From Acidobacteriota bacterium (GTDB lineage Bacteria > Acidobacteriota > Terriglobia > Bryobacterales > Bryobacteraceae): a DNA stretch of 61,831 bases. Of the stretch, positions 27,939-37,470 are shown in pieces; position 1 is the stretch's first letter, and each line of letters starts with the position of its first letter. Position numbers and translations under genes: made by a program. The notes under the pieces are model-generated. The model was not told where the DNA came from, did no database searches, and worked only from the letters and a program-made list of their open reading frames with translations. The stretch lies in the NCBI GenBank assembly GCA_026394075.1, contig JAPKYX010000285.1:1-61831 (forward strand), written 5' to 3'.

Positions 27939-29117
27939 CTAGCCCTTGAACCAGATGCGCCAGATCTTGTTGTTGCCGTCTTCCGACACCAGCATGCTGC
28001 CATCGGCCAACTGCAGCAAACCCACCGGGCGGCCCCACACTTCCTTGTCATCCGGCCCCATCATCCAGCCGGACAGGAACTCTTCCGGCGGGCCTGCGGG
28101 CTTGCCGCCCTTGAAGGGCACAAACACCACCGAGTAGCCCACGCGCTTCGCGCGGTTGGAGGAGCCCCGAAAGGCTAGGAATGCTCCATTGCGGTACTTG
28201 GCTGGGAACTTCTTGCTGGAGCTGAAGATGAAATCCATCACGGCGGCGTGGGCCGGCAGGATTACGTCCGGCACGGTCGTCTTGGCCACCAGTTCCGGCG
28301 CCTCACCCTTGCGGCGGGGTTCTTCGTTGGGCCCGATGTAGGCGTAGGGCCAGCCGTAGAAGGCACCCGGCTTGATTTCGGTGAAGAAGTCCGGCACCAG
28401 GTCGTCACCCAAGCCATCGCGCTCCTGCACGGTAGACCACAGTTTGCCGGATTCAGGATTCATGCGGATCGACACCGGATTCCGCAAACCACCCGCCATG
28501 ACGGAGTGGCCGGAGCCGTCCGGGTTATAGACGTTGACGGCCGCGCGGTCCTTCGGGTCGCCTGGATCCACATTGGAGGCCGAACCCACGGAGACATAAA
28601 GCTTCTCACCCTTCTTGTCGAACGCCAGGCCGCGGGTCCAGTGGCCCTTGCCATAGCCCTTCAGCGGCACAATCTCTTCCGCCGCGCCCACGGTCAGCGC
28701 CTTGGCGTCGAGTTTGTAGCGCTTGATTGCCTGGGCTTCGGAGACGTACAGGTAATCTTTCCACAGCGCCATGCCGAACGGCCGGTCGAGGCCCGAGATC
28801 AACTTCTTGGGTGCTGAACTCGGCGTCACCACCAGCACGGACCCTTCGGCGATGCTCTCGGTCACCAGCACCGCCCCACCAGGCAGTTCCAGCATGAAGC
28901 GCGGCTTGGTGAAGCCACTGGCGAACTCCTCGGCCACAAACCCCGCGGGCAATTTCAACTGACGATCGGCCGGTTTAGCGACTACCTTGGCCGGATTGCT
29001 GGCCGAGGGCGTGGCGTTGGGGGGCGGCAGATCCACTTTCTTCGGCTGGGCGAGTGCAATGCCTGGCAAACAGAGCGCAACCATCAAGGTGGAGTGAAGC
29101 AGAGAAGCAGATTTCAT
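27939..29117 (-). CDS. secreted PQQ-type glucose/sorbosone dehydrogenase-like protein
   Basis: 392 residues with a signal peptide (about 1-23). The rest is a six-bladed propeller of the soluble glucose/L-sorbosone dehydrogenase group (LPAGFVAEEFASGFTKPRFMLELPGG, GLDRPFGMALWKDYLYVSEAQAIKRY, HWTRGLAFDKKGEKLYVSVGS, GGLRNPVSIRMNPESGKLW, PADGSMLVSEDGNNKIWRI-like end). Such proteins oxidise sugars in the periplasm with PQQ, but many relatives are uncharacterised, so substrate and cofactor use are inferred. It ends in the triple-hairpin terminator. Confidence 0.83.
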   Translation of the reverse strand: MKSASLLHSTLMVALCLPGIALAQPKKVDLPPPNATPSASNPAKVVAKPADRQLKLPAGFVAEEFASGFTKPRFMLELPGGAVLVTESIAEGSVLVVTPSSAPKKLISGLDRPFGMALWKDYLYVSEAQAIKRYKLDAKALTVGAAEEIVPLKGYGKGHWTRGLAFDKKGEKLYVSVGSASNVDPGDPKDRAAVNVYNPDGSGHSVMAGGLRNPVSIRMNPESGKLWSTVQERDGLGDDLVPDFFTEIKPGAFYGWPYAYIGPNEEPRRKGEAPELVAKTTVPDVILPAHAAVMDFIFSSSKKFPAKYRNGAFLAFRGSSNRAKRVGYSVVFVPFKGGKPAGPPEEFLSGWMMGPDDKEVWGRPVGLLQLADGSMLVSEDGNNKIWRIWFKG

Positions 29118-29353
29118 GGCGTCGGCGATCAGTGTATCATCCGGCCATTGTGATCAGCCAGCGCCGCCCTGGGCGCGCTACCCTTGGCGTCTTACTCCAC
29201 ACAACCGCATCTCGATCGCGGAAACAACTTCCGTTTTGACGATTAATGTTGTACAGTAGCCTCACACAGGGGTAGCGGGGCTCAGGTTGGGCTCGTTGGG
29301 GTGAGGTGTCGGAAGACCCGTTTCCTGTGAATGCTTTCAGGAGGAGGGTTGTC

Positions 29354-30724
29354 ATGAGCACTGTTTACACTTCGTTGGCCGGTCTGACCGGTCGTCTCGT
29401 TTCACTCACTGCGCTGGCCTTGATTGGCGCGGGTTCGATGCTGGGTTTTTCAAGCGGCCCGCCCGCTCAACGCACGGGTGCCGCGGCTGACGGCGGCATC
29501 AACTGCACTGCCTGTCACCGGGGAGCGTTGGCCAATGCCGATCAGCGCGGGCGTATCGCCATCGATGCTGCCTCTTACCGGCCGGGCGTGCGGCAGACGG
29601 TGCGGGTGACGGTGGAGCATCCGGATGCACTCCGCTGGGGATTCCAGTTGATCGCCCGCTACGCGAGCGGCGAATCGAGGCAGGCGGGTTCGTTTACCCC
29701 GAATGCGCAAACCCGCGTCGTCTGCGGAGCAACGGCCACGCCCTTCCCCTGCAATGGCGACCGTGAGTTTGCGTCTCACACCGCTGCCGCCACCGTACTG
29801 GGGTCCAATGGCCGGATGGTGTTTGAAGTGGAATGGACTCCGCCCAGCGAAGATGTGGGCGACGTCACGTTCTACGCGGCCGGTAACGCGGCCAACAATG
29901 GCGGCGGCAACACGGGCGACATGATCTACACCACGGCCACCGTGGTCCGCAATGGTGCGGGCTGCGCACTGGAGACCCCCACGATTCGCGAAGTCTCCAA
30001 CTCGGCTTCCGGCGCTCCGAATATGGCCTTTAATGGGCTGACGTCAATCTACGGGGCCAACTTCAGCCCCACCGGTCGGGCTCGTTCCGCCACCGAAGCG
30101 GAGGTTCGCTTGCTGGCGTTCCCCAAGCAGATGGATTGTGTCACGGTTTTGGTGAACGGGCGCCCAGCTCCGATCACCTACGCCGGAAGCGGGCAGATTA
30201 ACTTCCAGGCTCCGTTTGATCAGTTGAATGCCGCCACCGTCCAAGTGGTGGCCAACCGGGGCTTGCCCAATGAGCGCGCCAGTGCGGCCTTCAGTTCCAT
30301 CATCAGCCCGCTGCAACCCGCGCTGTTTACCTTTAGCGGCACCAGGAGTGTCGCGGCTCGCGGACCCGACGGGGCTACGCCGGTGGCTCAGCCGTCGGTC
30401 GTTACCGGTGGACGTCCCGCGAAGCCCGGCGACATGATCTCGATCTTCGCCACAGGTCTTGGGATCACCAATCCGGCCTGGGATTCGGGCGATATCGCGC
30501 GCAACGCCTCGCCCCTGCAGATTCCCATCTCGGTCGAAGTGGGCGGGATCACCGTGCCCGCAACTGACATCATGTATCAGGGCGCGGCGGTGCAGGCCAT
30601 TTCGGGTCTCTATCAGGTGAACGTCAAACTGCCTATGTCTTTGGGGGCGGGTGACCAGTCACTGGTGATCCGTCAGGGCGGCTTGGCCTCGCAGGCGGGC
30701 GTCACCGTTCCGATCGTCCCCTAG
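29354..30724 (+). CDS. secreted protein with Reeler-like domain and TIGR03437 C-terminus
   Basis: 456 residues from the ATG at 29354, preceded by AGGAGGAGGG. An N-terminal hydrophobic signal (about 12-35) is followed by a single c-type heme-like motif, CTACH, and a Reeler/choice-of-anchor V type beta domain (about 60-200, GYRPGVRQTVRVTVEHPD-like, FQLIARY...QAGSFTP). The C-terminal 230 residues match TIGR03437, the Solibacter-type domain (SIYGANFSP, VLVNGRPAPITYAGSGQINFQAP, KPGDMISIFATGLG, GLYQVNVKLP). Its role is unknown; the domain is common in large exported proteins of this lineage. It is followed by a terminator at 30751. Confidence 0.85.
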   Translation: MSTVYTSLAGLTGRLVSLTALALIGAGSMLGFSSGPPAQRTGAAADGGINCTACHRGALANADQRGRIAIDAASYRPGVRQTVRVTVEHPDALRWGFQLIARYASGESRQAGSFTPNAQTRVVCGATATPFPCNGDREFASHTAAATVLGSNGRMVFEVEWTPPSEDVGDVTFYAAGNAANNGGGNTGDMIYTTATVVRNGAGCALETPTIREVSNSASGAPNMAFNGLTSIYGANFSPTGRARSATEAEVRLLAFPKQMDCVTVLVNGRPAPITYAGSGQINFQAPFDQLNAATVQVVANRGLPNERASAAFSSIISPLQPALFTFSGTRSVAARGPDGATPVAQPSVVTGGRPAKPGDMISIFATGLGITNPAWDSGDIARNASPLQIPISVEVGGITVPATDIMYQGAAVQAISGLYQVNVKLPMSLGAGDQSLVIRQGGLASQAGVTVPIVP

Positions 30725-30750
30725 TTGGTTTTGCCTCGGGTAATGCAGTT

Positions 30751-30792
30751 CACCCCCAGTCCGTCTCCCTCAAAAGGAGGCGGCTGGGGGTG
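30751..30792. terminator. bidirectional hairpin between convergent genes
   Basis: CACCCCCAG (30751-30759) pairs with CTGGGGGTG (30784-30792), with an inner CTCC/GGAG pairing and an AAAA-containing loop. It lies between the stops of the TIGR03437 gene (30724, plus) and pruA (30828, minus). Confidence 0.75.
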
Positions 30793-30827
30793 AAATTGTT
30801 TGTGGGGTGGTTTCGACCAGTCCGGCG

Positions 30828-32387
30828 TTACAGCAGCTTTTCGGCGATCGACTTCGGCTGCACGAACTGCAGCAGGTAGTCCGGACCGCCGGCCTTCGAA
30901 TCAGTACCGCTCATGTTGAAGCCACCAAATGGGTTGGCCCCCACCATGGCACCGGTGCACTTGCGGTTGATGTAGAGGTTGCCGACAAAGAACTGCTCGC
31001 GGGCCTTGCGAATCTTTTCCGGGTTGCGAGTGTAGGTTGCGCCAGTCAGCCCGTACTCGGAGTCGTTGGCCAGTTCCAGGGCGTGATCGAAGTCGCGGGC
31101 CTTGGTGACGGCCAGCACGGGTCCAAAGATCTCTTCCTGGAAGAGGCGATCGGTGGATTCGATGTCGGCAATGATGGTGGGCTGGATGAAGTAGCCCTCT
31201 CCCTCGGCCGCTTCGCCGCCCGTGATCAGGCGGCCTTCCTGCTTGCCCACTTCGATGTAGTCGAGAATCGACTTCTTCGCCCCGGCGTTGATCACCGGGC
31301 CCATGTAGTATTGCGGATCATCGGCGGGGCCCTGCGTCAGTTGCTCGGCGCGTTCCTTGATGCGTTCGATCAAGTCGTCGTAGACCATCTCATCGATAAT
31401 CAGTCGCGAACAGGCGGAGCATTTCTGGCCCTGGAAGCCGAACGCAGCGGCGACGATACCCTGGGCGGCGGCGTCCAGGTCGGCATCGCGGTCCACGATG
31501 ATGGCATCCTTGCCGCCCATCTCCGCCACGACCCGCTTGATCCACTTCTGCCCGGGCTGCGTTTTGGCGGCCAGTTCATTGATCCGCAGGCCCACTTCTT
31601 TCGATCCGGTGAACGAGATGAAGCGTGTCTTGGGGTGCGCCACCAGCAGATCGCCAATGGCGGCACCGGACCCGGGCAGCAGCGTGTAGGCGCGCTCCGG
31701 GAAGCCGGCTTCAGCCAGCACTTCCATAAACTTCGCCGCGATGGTGGGAGTGTCGCTGGACGGCTTGATCACCACCGTGTTGCCGGTAACCAGCGAAGCC
31801 ACGGCCATACCCACCAGAATCGCCAGCGGGAAATTCCACGGCGGCACAACGATGCCCACACCCAGCGGCAAGTAGACCAGCACGCCTTCTTCGCCCGGCA
31901 TCTGCACCAACGGCTCCGGGGAATCGAGCTTCGCCATCTGGCGGGCGTAGTAGGCCATAAAGTCGATCGCTTCGCAAACGTCGGCTTCCGCTTCATTCCA
32001 GTTCTTGCCCGATTCCACGACCAGCCAGGCGTTGAACTCATCCTTACGGCGGCGCAAAATCTCGACGGCCCGGTTGGTGGTGGCGATACGGTGCGAGGCG
32101 GGCGTGCGGCTCCACTCCTTGAAGTAGGCAAACGCCGTTTCCACTGCTTGGTTCGCCATGTCGACGGTCGCCTTTTGGTGGACGCCCACGATCTCTGATG
32201 GCCGTGACGGGTTCACTGAGCGGATCTTGTCATCAGTGAAAAACTCATCGCGCCCGATGCGCAGCGGATACTCGCGGCCCAAGTCCTCGCGGACCTTGGC
32301 CAGGGCAGCTTCCATCGCCTGGCGGTGGACGGGTTGCGAGAAGTCACGGAAGGACTCGTTAACAAACGGGGGCAGAGAGATACTCAT
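30828..32387 (-). CDS. pruA: L-glutamate gamma-semialdehyde dehydrogenase
   Basis: 519 residues from the ATG at 32387, with AGGAG upstream. It oxidises glutamate semialdehyde (from proline or arginine breakdown) to glutamate with NAD+. Catalytic Cys is in GQKCSACSRL, the general base Glu in VAEMGGKDA, and the NAD site in FTGSKEVG. Length and the start (ESFRDFSQPVHRQAMEAAL) fit the stand-alone RocA type rather than the bifunctional PutA. No proline dehydrogenase gene is adjacent. Confidence 0.93.
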   Translation of the reverse strand: MSISLPPFVNESFRDFSQPVHRQAMEAALAKVREDLGREYPLRIGRDEFFTDDKIRSVNPSRPSEIVGVHQKATVDMANQAVETAFAYFKEWSRTPASHRIATTNRAVEILRRRKDEFNAWLVVESGKNWNEAEADVCEAIDFMAYYARQMAKLDSPEPLVQMPGEEGVLVYLPLGVGIVVPPWNFPLAILVGMAVASLVTGNTVVIKPSSDTPTIAAKFMEVLAEAGFPERAYTLLPGSGAAIGDLLVAHPKTRFISFTGSKEVGLRINELAAKTQPGQKWIKRVVAEMGGKDAIIVDRDADLDAAAQGIVAAAFGFQGQKCSACSRLIIDEMVYDDLIERIKERAEQLTQGPADDPQYYMGPVINAGAKKSILDYIEVGKQEGRLITGGEAAEGEGYFIQPTIIADIESTDRLFQEEIFGPVLAVTKARDFDHALELANDSEYGLTGATYTRNPEKIRKAREQFFVGNLYINRKCTGAMVGANPFGGFNMSGTDSKAGGPDYLLQFVQPKSIAEKLL

Positions 32388-32497
32388 GCGGGTGCTCCTG
32401 AAAAGAGGGGAATCGGCAGATCGGTCAATCAAGATGAGCCTGCCAGGCGTAGCAGCCCGGCAGGCCCTGGTGGAAATCGAAAAACTGCGGGAGGAAA

Positions 32498-32740
32498 CTA
32501 GCCCTGGACCAGCTTCTTGCCGCGCTCAAACAGCTCGGCGGCTTCGTCGGCAAATTCGCGGCCCTTCTCGTAGAGATCACGGCCTTGATCGGCCACGCGA
32601 TCGCGGCCTTCATTCGCCTTGGTCACCAACAAACGGCGCGTCTGCTCACCTGATTGGGGGGCAAACAGAATGCCGAGAGCAGCGCCTACCGCGGCACCGG
32701 CGAGGAACCAAACAATACCTTCGTTGTTATCGCGATTCAT
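32498..32740 (-). CDS. YtxH domain-containing protein
   Basis: 80 residues: an N-terminal Gly/Ala-rich membrane helix (about 8-28, WFLAGAAVGAALGILFAPQSG) and a charged amphipathic helix. This is the YtxH/general stress type. The gene has a strong AAAGGAG site seven bases before the ATG. Such proteins are often linked to envelope stress; no specific role is established. It stands alone between pruA and comEC. Confidence 0.85.
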   Translation of the reverse strand: MNRDNNEGIVWFLAGAAVGAALGILFAPQSGEQTRRLLVTKANEGRDRVADQGRDLYEKGREFADEAAELFERGKKLVQG

Positions 32741-32779
32741 GGGGAAACTCCTTTGATACTTGTATTCGTTCTAGAAACT

Positions 32780-35233
32780 TCAGTGTAGCGCGAGCCACTG
32801 TCCGGCGAACGTCTCCCAGCGCAAACGGCGGCCATCAGAGTGGATGGTCAACCGCCCTTGCCGGTCGGTTCGCAGTGGCAGCGTGTGGGCCTCCGCCAGG
32901 GCTTCCAGCGTTTGCGTGTGGGGATGGCCGTAGCGGTTGGCATCCCCCACCGAGATCAACCCCAGCATCGGCCGGCCTTCAGCCACCAGCGCGGGTGTCG
33001 CTCGTGCCTTGCCTCCATGATGAGGTAGCTTCAACACCGTGAACTGACCCTCCGGCGGCTCGAACGCAGTGGCATCTCCGGGCAGCAGAAACCGGTGCTG
33101 GCCCATGCGGACATCCAGCACCAGTGAATGCTCATTGCGTGGCGGGCCTTCGTACTCTTCTTCCGGGCCCGGCGCTAACGCTGTTACTTCCGCTGAGCCA
33201 AAGTTCCAATGCGCCCCGGCACGGCACTGGCGGACCATCACGCCCCGCGCGCGGGCCACGGTGAGCAGTCGGTCCAGCTCGGCACTCTGACCCAGGCCGG
33301 TGATCCAGAGTTCGCGAGGATGAAAGTTCTCGATCAGCGCCTGCATCCCGCCCATGTGATCCGCGTGGGCGTGGGTCAACGCCACGATGTCGACCGAGCG
33401 GATCGACCGGGACCATAGATACGGGGCCACCACCTCTTCGCCGATATCCATCGGCTTGGTGGCGCGGCCAAACGTGGGCAGGCCGCCCGAATCGACCAGC
33501 ATGCGCGTGCCATCCGGAAACACGGCCAGCAACGCGTCCCCCTGCCCGACATCCAGCGTCGTGATCTCCAGTTCACCGGACCGGGCGTCGGCGGGGAACG
33601 GGTGGATCAGCAGCAATGCCAATGCACCAATGCTCGCCAGCGCCGCGGCTGGTGTCCAGCGCGAACTCGCGCGAAGCAGCAGGGCCAGTAGCAACAACGT
33701 CGCCACCACCAGCAGCGCCAGCCAGAAAGGTGGCGCGGGAATGCGAAAGTCCGGCTCCCACCGCAGATGCCATTGGGCAAGTAGGCTGGCCCCCTCCACC
33801 ATCAGTCGCGTCAGCCAGACCAGTGGCGCGAAGCCACTCAACGTCGCCGCAAAGCCCACCGGGATGGCGAGCTCGAGTAGCAGCACCACGCCGATGTTGG
33901 CCAGCACCGCAGTAAAGGCCCAGCGGTGGAAGTAGACGACAAACGGAATGGCCAGCGCCAACTGCACCGAGGCCGAGATGATCATCATCGCGGCGATCCA
34001 GCACCATGGCCGCAGCGCCCAACCCAGCGCTACCGTCACCGGCCGCAGCGGCCAGCGCAGAACCAGCGAAACAGTCTCGGCGATCAGGCGCAGTTCCACG
34101 CGAAGGCGGGCCACTTCCGGATCCAGGCGCGGGTCACGGGACGTGTCCGCCAAGTGCCGACCCGCAGCCCGCCACGGCCCCACCAACCGCTCCTCCACCG
34201 GCAGCGCCAGCGCACAGATGGCGGCCAGCGAGAGGAACGAAAGCTGGAAGCTGGCGTCGAACAGTTGCTGCGGGTCATAGATGACAAAGCCCCACGCGAC
34301 GCAGGCCAGGATGTTCAGCATCCGGGCGCGGCGGTAGAGGAACCGGCACAGCAGGATCAGCGTGAAGCCCGCGGCCGCCCGCAACACGGGTGCGTTGGCA
34401 CCGGCGATGATGGCGTACACCCAGCTCAACCCAGCGGTGACCATCAGCGCGGGCAACTCCGGCATGATCAGCTTCAGCAGAAACATCACCACCACGGCCA
34501 GCGCCGTCACGTGCGTCCCGGAGACCACCAGCGCATGATATGTCCCGGTGCGGCGGAAGCTGTCGGACCAGTCCCGATCCAGTTGCGCGGATTCACCGAT
34601 CAGCAGCGCGGCGATCTTGCCCCGGTCCTCGCCGAAGAGCTGGTCGATCCGGTCCAGCAACCCGCTGCGCAGGCGGTAGATCGCGGCCAGCGCCTTCGAC
34701 CCGCACTCGCCCGGCACGGTCTCCACCGTGCGGCCTGCTACGGACCAGTAGATCCGCTGCCGTTTGAGGTAGCTTTCGACATCGAACGCCCCTTCGTTCT
34801 GGTAATTGCGCGGACGCCGCACGCGGCCCTGGACTTCAGCCATCTGCCCGTACTCAAGCGCCGGCGGCACATCGCCCGGCTTCACAAACAAGCTCACGCG
34901 CGCCCGAGCGCCGGGTGCCAGCTCCAGCACAAACTGCTCGCGATCCGGATGCAACCGCGGCGGCTCCACCACACAGCCGGAGAGTGTCACCAGCTCATTC
35001 TGCTCTGCGTCGAGCTCTGGAAGCTTCGTCAAAGATCGCCATTGCCAGAAGGCTGACCCGGCAAACACCAGAGAAAGGCAGACCGCGGGCAGCCGTGTGC
35101 GGCCAGGGATGAACGCCAGTGCCGCCAGCCCGAGTGCCGCCCACACCGTCGGCCCCAGCGGCCATTGCCGTTCCAGCACCAAGCCCAGCGCGAAGCACAG
35201 AAATGGCAGCAGCAACGGCTCGCGGAGCTTCAT
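32780..35233 (-). CDS. comEC: ComEC/Rec2-type DNA uptake channel
   Basis: 817 residues from the ATG at 35233. An N-terminal DUF4131 region (two membrane helices plus a soluble beta part, about 1-190) is followed by the Competence domain with about eight helices (RTGTYHALVVSGTHVTALAVV) and a C-terminal metallo-beta-lactamase-like domain (TTLDVGQGDALLAVFPDG, LTHAHADHMGGMQALIENF, KLPHHGG). It conducts single-stranded DNA across the inner membrane during transformation. The frame is open 41 codons further upstream, but that part lacks membrane character. No comEA is adjacent. Confidence 0.94.
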   Translation of the reverse strand: MKLREPLLLPFLCFALGLVLERQWPLGPTVWAALGLAALAFIPGRTRLPAVCLSLVFAGSAFWQWRSLTKLPELDAEQNELVTLSGCVVEPPRLHPDREQFVLELAPGARARVSLFVKPGDVPPALEYGQMAEVQGRVRRPRNYQNEGAFDVESYLKRQRIYWSVAGRTVETVPGECGSKALAAIYRLRSGLLDRIDQLFGEDRGKIAALLIGESAQLDRDWSDSFRRTGTYHALVVSGTHVTALAVVVMFLLKLIMPELPALMVTAGLSWVYAIIAGANAPVLRAAAGFTLILLCRFLYRRARMLNILACVAWGFVIYDPQQLFDASFQLSFLSLAAICALALPVEERLVGPWRAAGRHLADTSRDPRLDPEVARLRVELRLIAETVSLVLRWPLRPVTVALGWALRPWCWIAAMMIISASVQLALAIPFVVYFHRWAFTAVLANIGVVLLLELAIPVGFAATLSGFAPLVWLTRLMVEGASLLAQWHLRWEPDFRIPAPPFWLALLVVATLLLLALLLRASSRWTPAAALASIGALALLLIHPFPADARSGELEITTLDVGQGDALLAVFPDGTRMLVDSGGLPTFGRATKPMDIGEEVVAPYLWSRSIRSVDIVALTHAHADHMGGMQALIENFHPRELWITGLGQSAELDRLLTVARARGVMVRQCRAGAHWNFGSAEVTALAPGPEEEYEGPPRNEHSLVLDVRMGQHRFLLPGDATAFEPPEGQFTVLKLPHHGGKARATPALVAEGRPMLGLISVGDANRYGHPHTQTLEALAEAHTLPLRTDRQGRLTIHSDGRRLRWETFAGQWLALH

Positions 35234-35332
35234 CAAAACAGTAGTGGAGTTAGGGCGGCCGGGTTCTCCCGGAAATGTTGATGGCTGGCTGCGCTTGTAA
35301 CGCCCGGCTTCTGATAGAATCGGCCCTTCTTT

Positions 35333-36601
35333 ATGCGTCCTACCCGAGTCCGCCATGTGGTGCTTTGGCTCACCGTGTTGGCTTACATGATCACCTACAT
35401 GGATCGTGTGGTCATCTCGTCAGCGGTGCCGTCGATCCAAAAAGAGTTTGGCCTCGACCTGACCACGATGGGTCTAATTCTGGGCGCGTTCCGGTGGGGC
35501 TACTCGATTTTTCAGATCCCGGGCGGCTGGCTGGGGGACCGGATTGGTCCGCGGCGGGCCTTGGCGCTGATCGTCACCTGGTGGAGCATCTTCACGTCTG
35601 CCACGGCGCTGGCCTGGAGTGGCACCACCATGGCTGCCTTCCGGTTTCTGTTCGGCATGGGTGAGGCGGGCGCGTTTCCGATTGCCACCCGGTCGCTCTC
35701 GCGCTGGATGCTGCCGGTGGAGCGTGGCTATGCCCAGGGGATCACGCATGCGGGGTCTCGGCTGGGCGCTGCCTTTACGCCGCCCATTGTGGTCTGGCTG
35801 ATCGCCAACTACGGCTGGCGGATGCCGTTCTATGCTTTTGGCACACTGGGCTTGGCCTGGGCCGCGCTGTGGTTCTTCTGGTATCGCGATACGCCGGCGG
35901 AGCACGCTTCAGTGAACCCGGCGGAATTGGCGCTGATCACAGAGTCATTAGGCACGCCGCGCAAAGGTGCTTCGGGTCCGGTGCCGTGGGGTTCCATTCT
36001 GCGATCGTCGACGGTGTGGAAGCTGGGTGCGATGTATGCCTGCTACGGCTGGGGCTTGGCGATTTATCTGGACTGGTTCCCGAAGTACTTAAGCGAGGTC
36101 CGGCATCTGGACTTGAAGACGATGGGCCTTTATGCCAGCTTGCCGCTGTTTGCGGCCACGGCGGGTGATCTGTTGGGCGGCTGGTTGAGCGATGAGCTGG
36201 GTAAGCGCGGCCGGAGTCTGAAGTTTGCGCGGCAGTCAGTGGCGATCAGCGGCTTTCTGATCGCGGCGGCGGCCATTGTGCCGGCCACGCTGGCTGAGAG
36301 CGCGGAGATGTGCGTGCTGCTCACCTGTGTTGCCGTGTTCGGCCTGGAGACGACGGTGGGCGTCAGCTGGGCGATCCCGCTGGACATTGGCCAGGACTTT
36401 GCCGGCAGCGTTTCAGCGGTGATGAATACCTGCGGTAATCTGGTGGGTGCAATCTCTACTACGGCGCTCGGATTCATTGTGAAAGCGTATGGATGGGACC
36501 GGCCTTTCCTGATTGCAGCGGCACTTTGTGTGCTGGCGGCCATCCTGTTTTCGCAAATTGATGCGTCAAAGCAAATTGCCATCCGTGAGGAGAAATCATG
36601 A
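35333..36601 (+). CDS. MFS transporter, anion:cation symporter type
   Basis: 422 residues with 12 hydrophobic segments. The ACS-type features are present: TYMDRVVISSAVPSIQKEFG, WGYSIFQIPGGWLGDRIGPR, and FGMGEAGAFPIATRSLSRWM. Known members carry organic anions such as hexuronates, glucarate or phthalate. The stop overlaps the ATG of the downstream ferredoxin gene by 4 bases, so transport is probably tied to the two Fe-S-type genes that follow. The substrate is unknown. Confidence 0.9.
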   Translation: MRPTRVRHVVLWLTVLAYMITYMDRVVISSAVPSIQKEFGLDLTTMGLILGAFRWGYSIFQIPGGWLGDRIGPRRALALIVTWWSIFTSATALAWSGTTMAAFRFLFGMGEAGAFPIATRSLSRWMLPVERGYAQGITHAGSRLGAAFTPPIVVWLIANYGWRMPFYAFGTLGLAWAALWFFWYRDTPAEHASVNPAELALITESLGTPRKGASGPVPWGSILRSSTVWKLGAMYACYGWGLAIYLDWFPKYLSEVRHLDLKTMGLYASLPLFAATAGDLLGGWLSDELGKRGRSLKFARQSVAISGFLIAAAAIVPATLAESAEMCVLLTCVAVFGLETTVGVSWAIPLDIGQDFAGSVSAVMNTCGNLVGAISTTALGFIVKAYGWDRPFLIAAALCVLAAILFSQIDASKQIAIREEKS

Positions 36602-37458
36602 AGATCAACCCCGATAAATGCGTCGCCTGCGGCAACTGCACGTATGTCTGCCCGGTGGGCGCCATCTACATCGACGAAGCCAGCGGCCGGTCGACGATCA
36701 ACAGTGATGAGTGCGTGGAATGTTACTCGTGCTTCAACGGCCTGAGCAAGGAGCACTTGAACCCCACCATCGTGCGGACCGTCCGCAGCCTGTTCAAGAT
36801 GTTCCGCCTACGCTTTGATCCCGAGCCGGACGTCTGCCCGACCGATGCGTTTGAGCCGGACCAGTTGGCGTGGCCGCGCAGCATTCGCCGCGCATTTTCT
36901 GACCCCACCGTGCCGCACGAATCCACCGGCGTCAAAGGTCGTGGCACCGAAGAGGTGAAGACGAACGACGTCACCGGGCGCTGCAATTTGGGCGAAGTGA
37001 ACTTCACCATCGAATTCGGCCGTCCAGGTGTGGGCGCGCGCTTCTGGGAGATCGAGAAGATGACCATGGCGCTGGCCGCCGCGCAGGTTCCGTTCGAGAA
37101 GAAGAACCCGGTGACGGCGCTGATGCTGCTGCCCGGCGGCGACTTGGCCACGGGCAAGCTGCCGAACGAGTTGCTGAACGAGAAGGTGCTCTCCTGCATC
37201 TGTGAGATCAAGGTACCGCTGGAACGCGCCGACGAGATCATCCAACTGGTGCGGCGCGTCGAAAAGGGGCTGGATACGGTTACCGTTCTCGGGGCGGGCA
37301 CACGCTGTGAGAACGATGGTGACGAGCGGCGGCTGCTGGAAATCCTGCAGCGCAACGGCTACAACCCGCAGCGGGCCAAAACCAACGCGGGCTTGGGCCG
37401 CATCACCAACAAAGCGGCGCTGGAAGCGATGCGTGAACCGGCCGGTACGGCGAAGTAA
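36598..37458 (+). CDS. 4Fe-4S ferredoxin fused to an unknown conserved domain
   Basis: 286 residues. Residues 1-50 carry one classic 4Fe-4S cluster motif (CVACGNCTYVCPVGA) and a second, altered set (CVECYSC without the final CP) around residues 41-47. The remaining 200 residues (GRCNLGEVNFTIEFGRPGVGARFWEIEKMTMALA, then ALMLLPGGDLATGKLP) are well structured but not a family I recognise. It is translationally coupled to the MFS gene and 12 bp before the Cys-rich gene. A cytoplasmic redox or metal-cofactor role is likely. Confidence 0.8.
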   Translation: MKINPDKCVACGNCTYVCPVGAIYIDEASGRSTINSDECVECYSCFNGLSKEHLNPTIVRTVRSLFKMFRLRFDPEPDVCPTDAFEPDQLAWPRSIRRAFSDPTVPHESTGVKGRGTEEVKTNDVTGRCNLGEVNFTIEFGRPGVGARFWEIEKMTMALAAAQVPFEKKNPVTALMLLPGGDLATGKLPNELLNEKVLSCICEIKVPLERADEIIQLVRRVEKGLDTVTVLGAGTRCENDGDERRLLEILQRNGYNPQRAKTNAGLGRITNKAALEAMREPAGTAK

Positions 37459-37470
37459 GAGGGACCAACC

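Noticed and set aside
33926-35056. 376-codon plus-strand frame antisense to comEC
   Set aside because: Composition is Gln/His/Arg-rich without domain features; comEC is unambiguous on the other strand.
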